Source: AC-49 sp963817035 (lineage in GTDB: Bacteria > Actinomycetota > Thermoleophilia > Solirubrobacterales > Solirubrobacteraceae). From it: DNA of 64,000 bases. Shown piece after piece: positions 63,559 to 64,000 of the stretch (position 1 is the first letter of the stretch; the number at the start of each line of letters is the position of its first letter). A program made the translations under genes and the position numbers. The stretch is taken from the NCBI GenBank assembly GCA_963817035.1, contig CAWFMM010000003.1:682001-746000 (forward strand). Reading direction: 5' to 3'. Under the pieces are notes generated by a model. It did not search any database, had not been told where the DNA came from, and saw only the letters and a list, made by a program, of their open reading frames with translations.

Positions 63559-64000
63559 CGAAGTCGCGCGGTGGCTTCTGCTCGAACCAGAGCCGGTCGT
63601 GCTCGGGCGTCTCCTGCAGGAACTCCGGCGTCTCCTCGAGGACGTCCTCGTCGGCGACGTCAGCGTCGCCCTCCGCGGCTGAGAGCACTTCGTCGTCGTC
63701 GGGCTCCGGAGCGGCCGGTTCGTGCTGCGGTTCGGGCTGCGGCTCGGAGCGCAGCGCCTCAAGATCCTCGAGCGCGTACTCGGCGGTCGGCTGATGCATG
63801 GCGGCCGACTCGACCGGCGGCGCCGGCTCCATGTCGAAGCCCTCATCGGGCGGCTCGTCGGCGACCGGCTGGGCCTCGTGGTGAGGTTCGGCCGAGAGAT
63901 CGAGAACCGGCTCGGCGACCGGCGGCGGCGCGGGCGCCTCGGGCGGCGGCTCGTACGCGGTGGGCGCAGGCTGCTCGGCAACCGGCGCTGGCGCCCGCGC
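63551..64000 (-). CDS. Acidic Pro/Glu-rich protein (partial, N-terminus beyond right edge)
   Basis: At least 149 residues without a stop to the window edge. Low complexity: many Pro, Ala, Glu (PVAEQPAPTAYEPPPEAPAP, later EPHHEAQPVADEPPDEG), then acidic EPDDDEVLSAAEGDADVADE and a distinctive end with HDRLWFEQKPPRDFDF. An internal ATG at 63832 exists but the frame runs on. Possibly the disordered tail of a larger protein whose folded part is outside the window. Overlaps the PhzF-like gene. Confidence 0.6.
   Translation of the reverse strand, partial: ARAPAPVAEQPAPTAYEPPPEAPAPPPVAEPVLDLSAEPHHEAQPVADEPPDEGFDMEPAPPVESAAMHQPTAEYALEDLEALRSEPQPEPQHEPAAPEPDDDEVLSAAEGDADVADEDVLEETPEFLQETPEHDRLWFEQKPPRDFDF

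Overview
The window looks like a chromosomal segment of a high-GC, Gram-positive actinobacterium, most like the Thermoleophilia/Solirubrobacterales. Supporting signs are strong G/C third positions, many GTG starts, very compact gene packing with 4-nt ATGA/GTGA overlaps, an actinobacterial myo-inositol-1-phosphate synthase next to a phosphatidylinositol-type CDP-alcohol transferase, an ECF42-type sigma factor with a DGPF partner, and TANNNT boxes 6-10 nt upstream of start codons that suggest frequent leaderless transcription. The lineage is an inference. No IS element, CRISPR array or phage module was seen.

Layout. 0-3.3 kb: heat-shock operon dnaK-grpE-dnaJ (minus; dnaJ runs off the left edge). 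3.3-7 kb: nth, an alpha/beta hydrolase, a CAP-domain protein and a large membrane protein. 6.9-11.7 kb: an inositol-lipid cluster (PAP2_3 protein, CDP-alcohol phosphatidyltransferase, ino1, then a GT4 glycosyltransferase fused to a PHP phosphoesterase). 11.7-20.7 kb: housekeeping and small genes (divergent UDG-fold protein, secreted lipase, quinone reductase, YceH, RumA-type rRNA methyltransferase, argF, cupredoxin lipoprotein). 20.7-23.7 kb: thiamine genes thiO-thiS-thiG (minus) and divergent thiE. 24.1-36.8 kb: a 2-oxoacid dehydrogenase and lipoate locus (lpd, pdhA, pdhB, pdhC, lipB, lipA) that also holds two c-di-GMP enzymes, one lodged between pdhB and pdhC. 36.8-42.7 kb: rhomboid protease, D,D-carboxypeptidase, a two-subunit acyl-CoA dehydrogenase with its own operator, and a DGPF/ECF42 operon. 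42.9-50.4 kb: a tightly coupled cAMP circuit (Crp regulator, FecR-like secreted protein, CHASE2 adenylate cyclase) beside a secreted C39-like peptidase whose upstream region carries an 18-bp Crp-type dyad. 50.5-51.5 kb: a small island with tRNA-Ala, a decayed GNAT gene, a Phd/VapC toxin-antitoxin pair with operator and a 3' fragment of a tRNA-Ser gene. 51.5-54.8 kb: hybrid histidine kinase and response regulator. 54.8-64 kb: MOSC protein, isochorismatase, broken FG-GAP gene, secreted repeat proteins, phosphotriesterase-like hydrolase with acyl-CoA synthetase, a 434-bp non-coding gap with hairpins, PhzF-like protein and a partial acidic protein.

How parts fit. The lpd-pdh-lipB-lipA block supplies E1, E2, E3 and the lipoyl cofactor of one dehydrogenase complex. 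The inositol cluster could make inositol-1-phosphate, transfer it to CDP-diacylglycerol and glycosylate the product. The Crp/FecR/cyclase trio could sense an envelope signal, make cAMP and act on the neighbouring secreted-protein genes. These functional links are inferences from gene order and motifs only.
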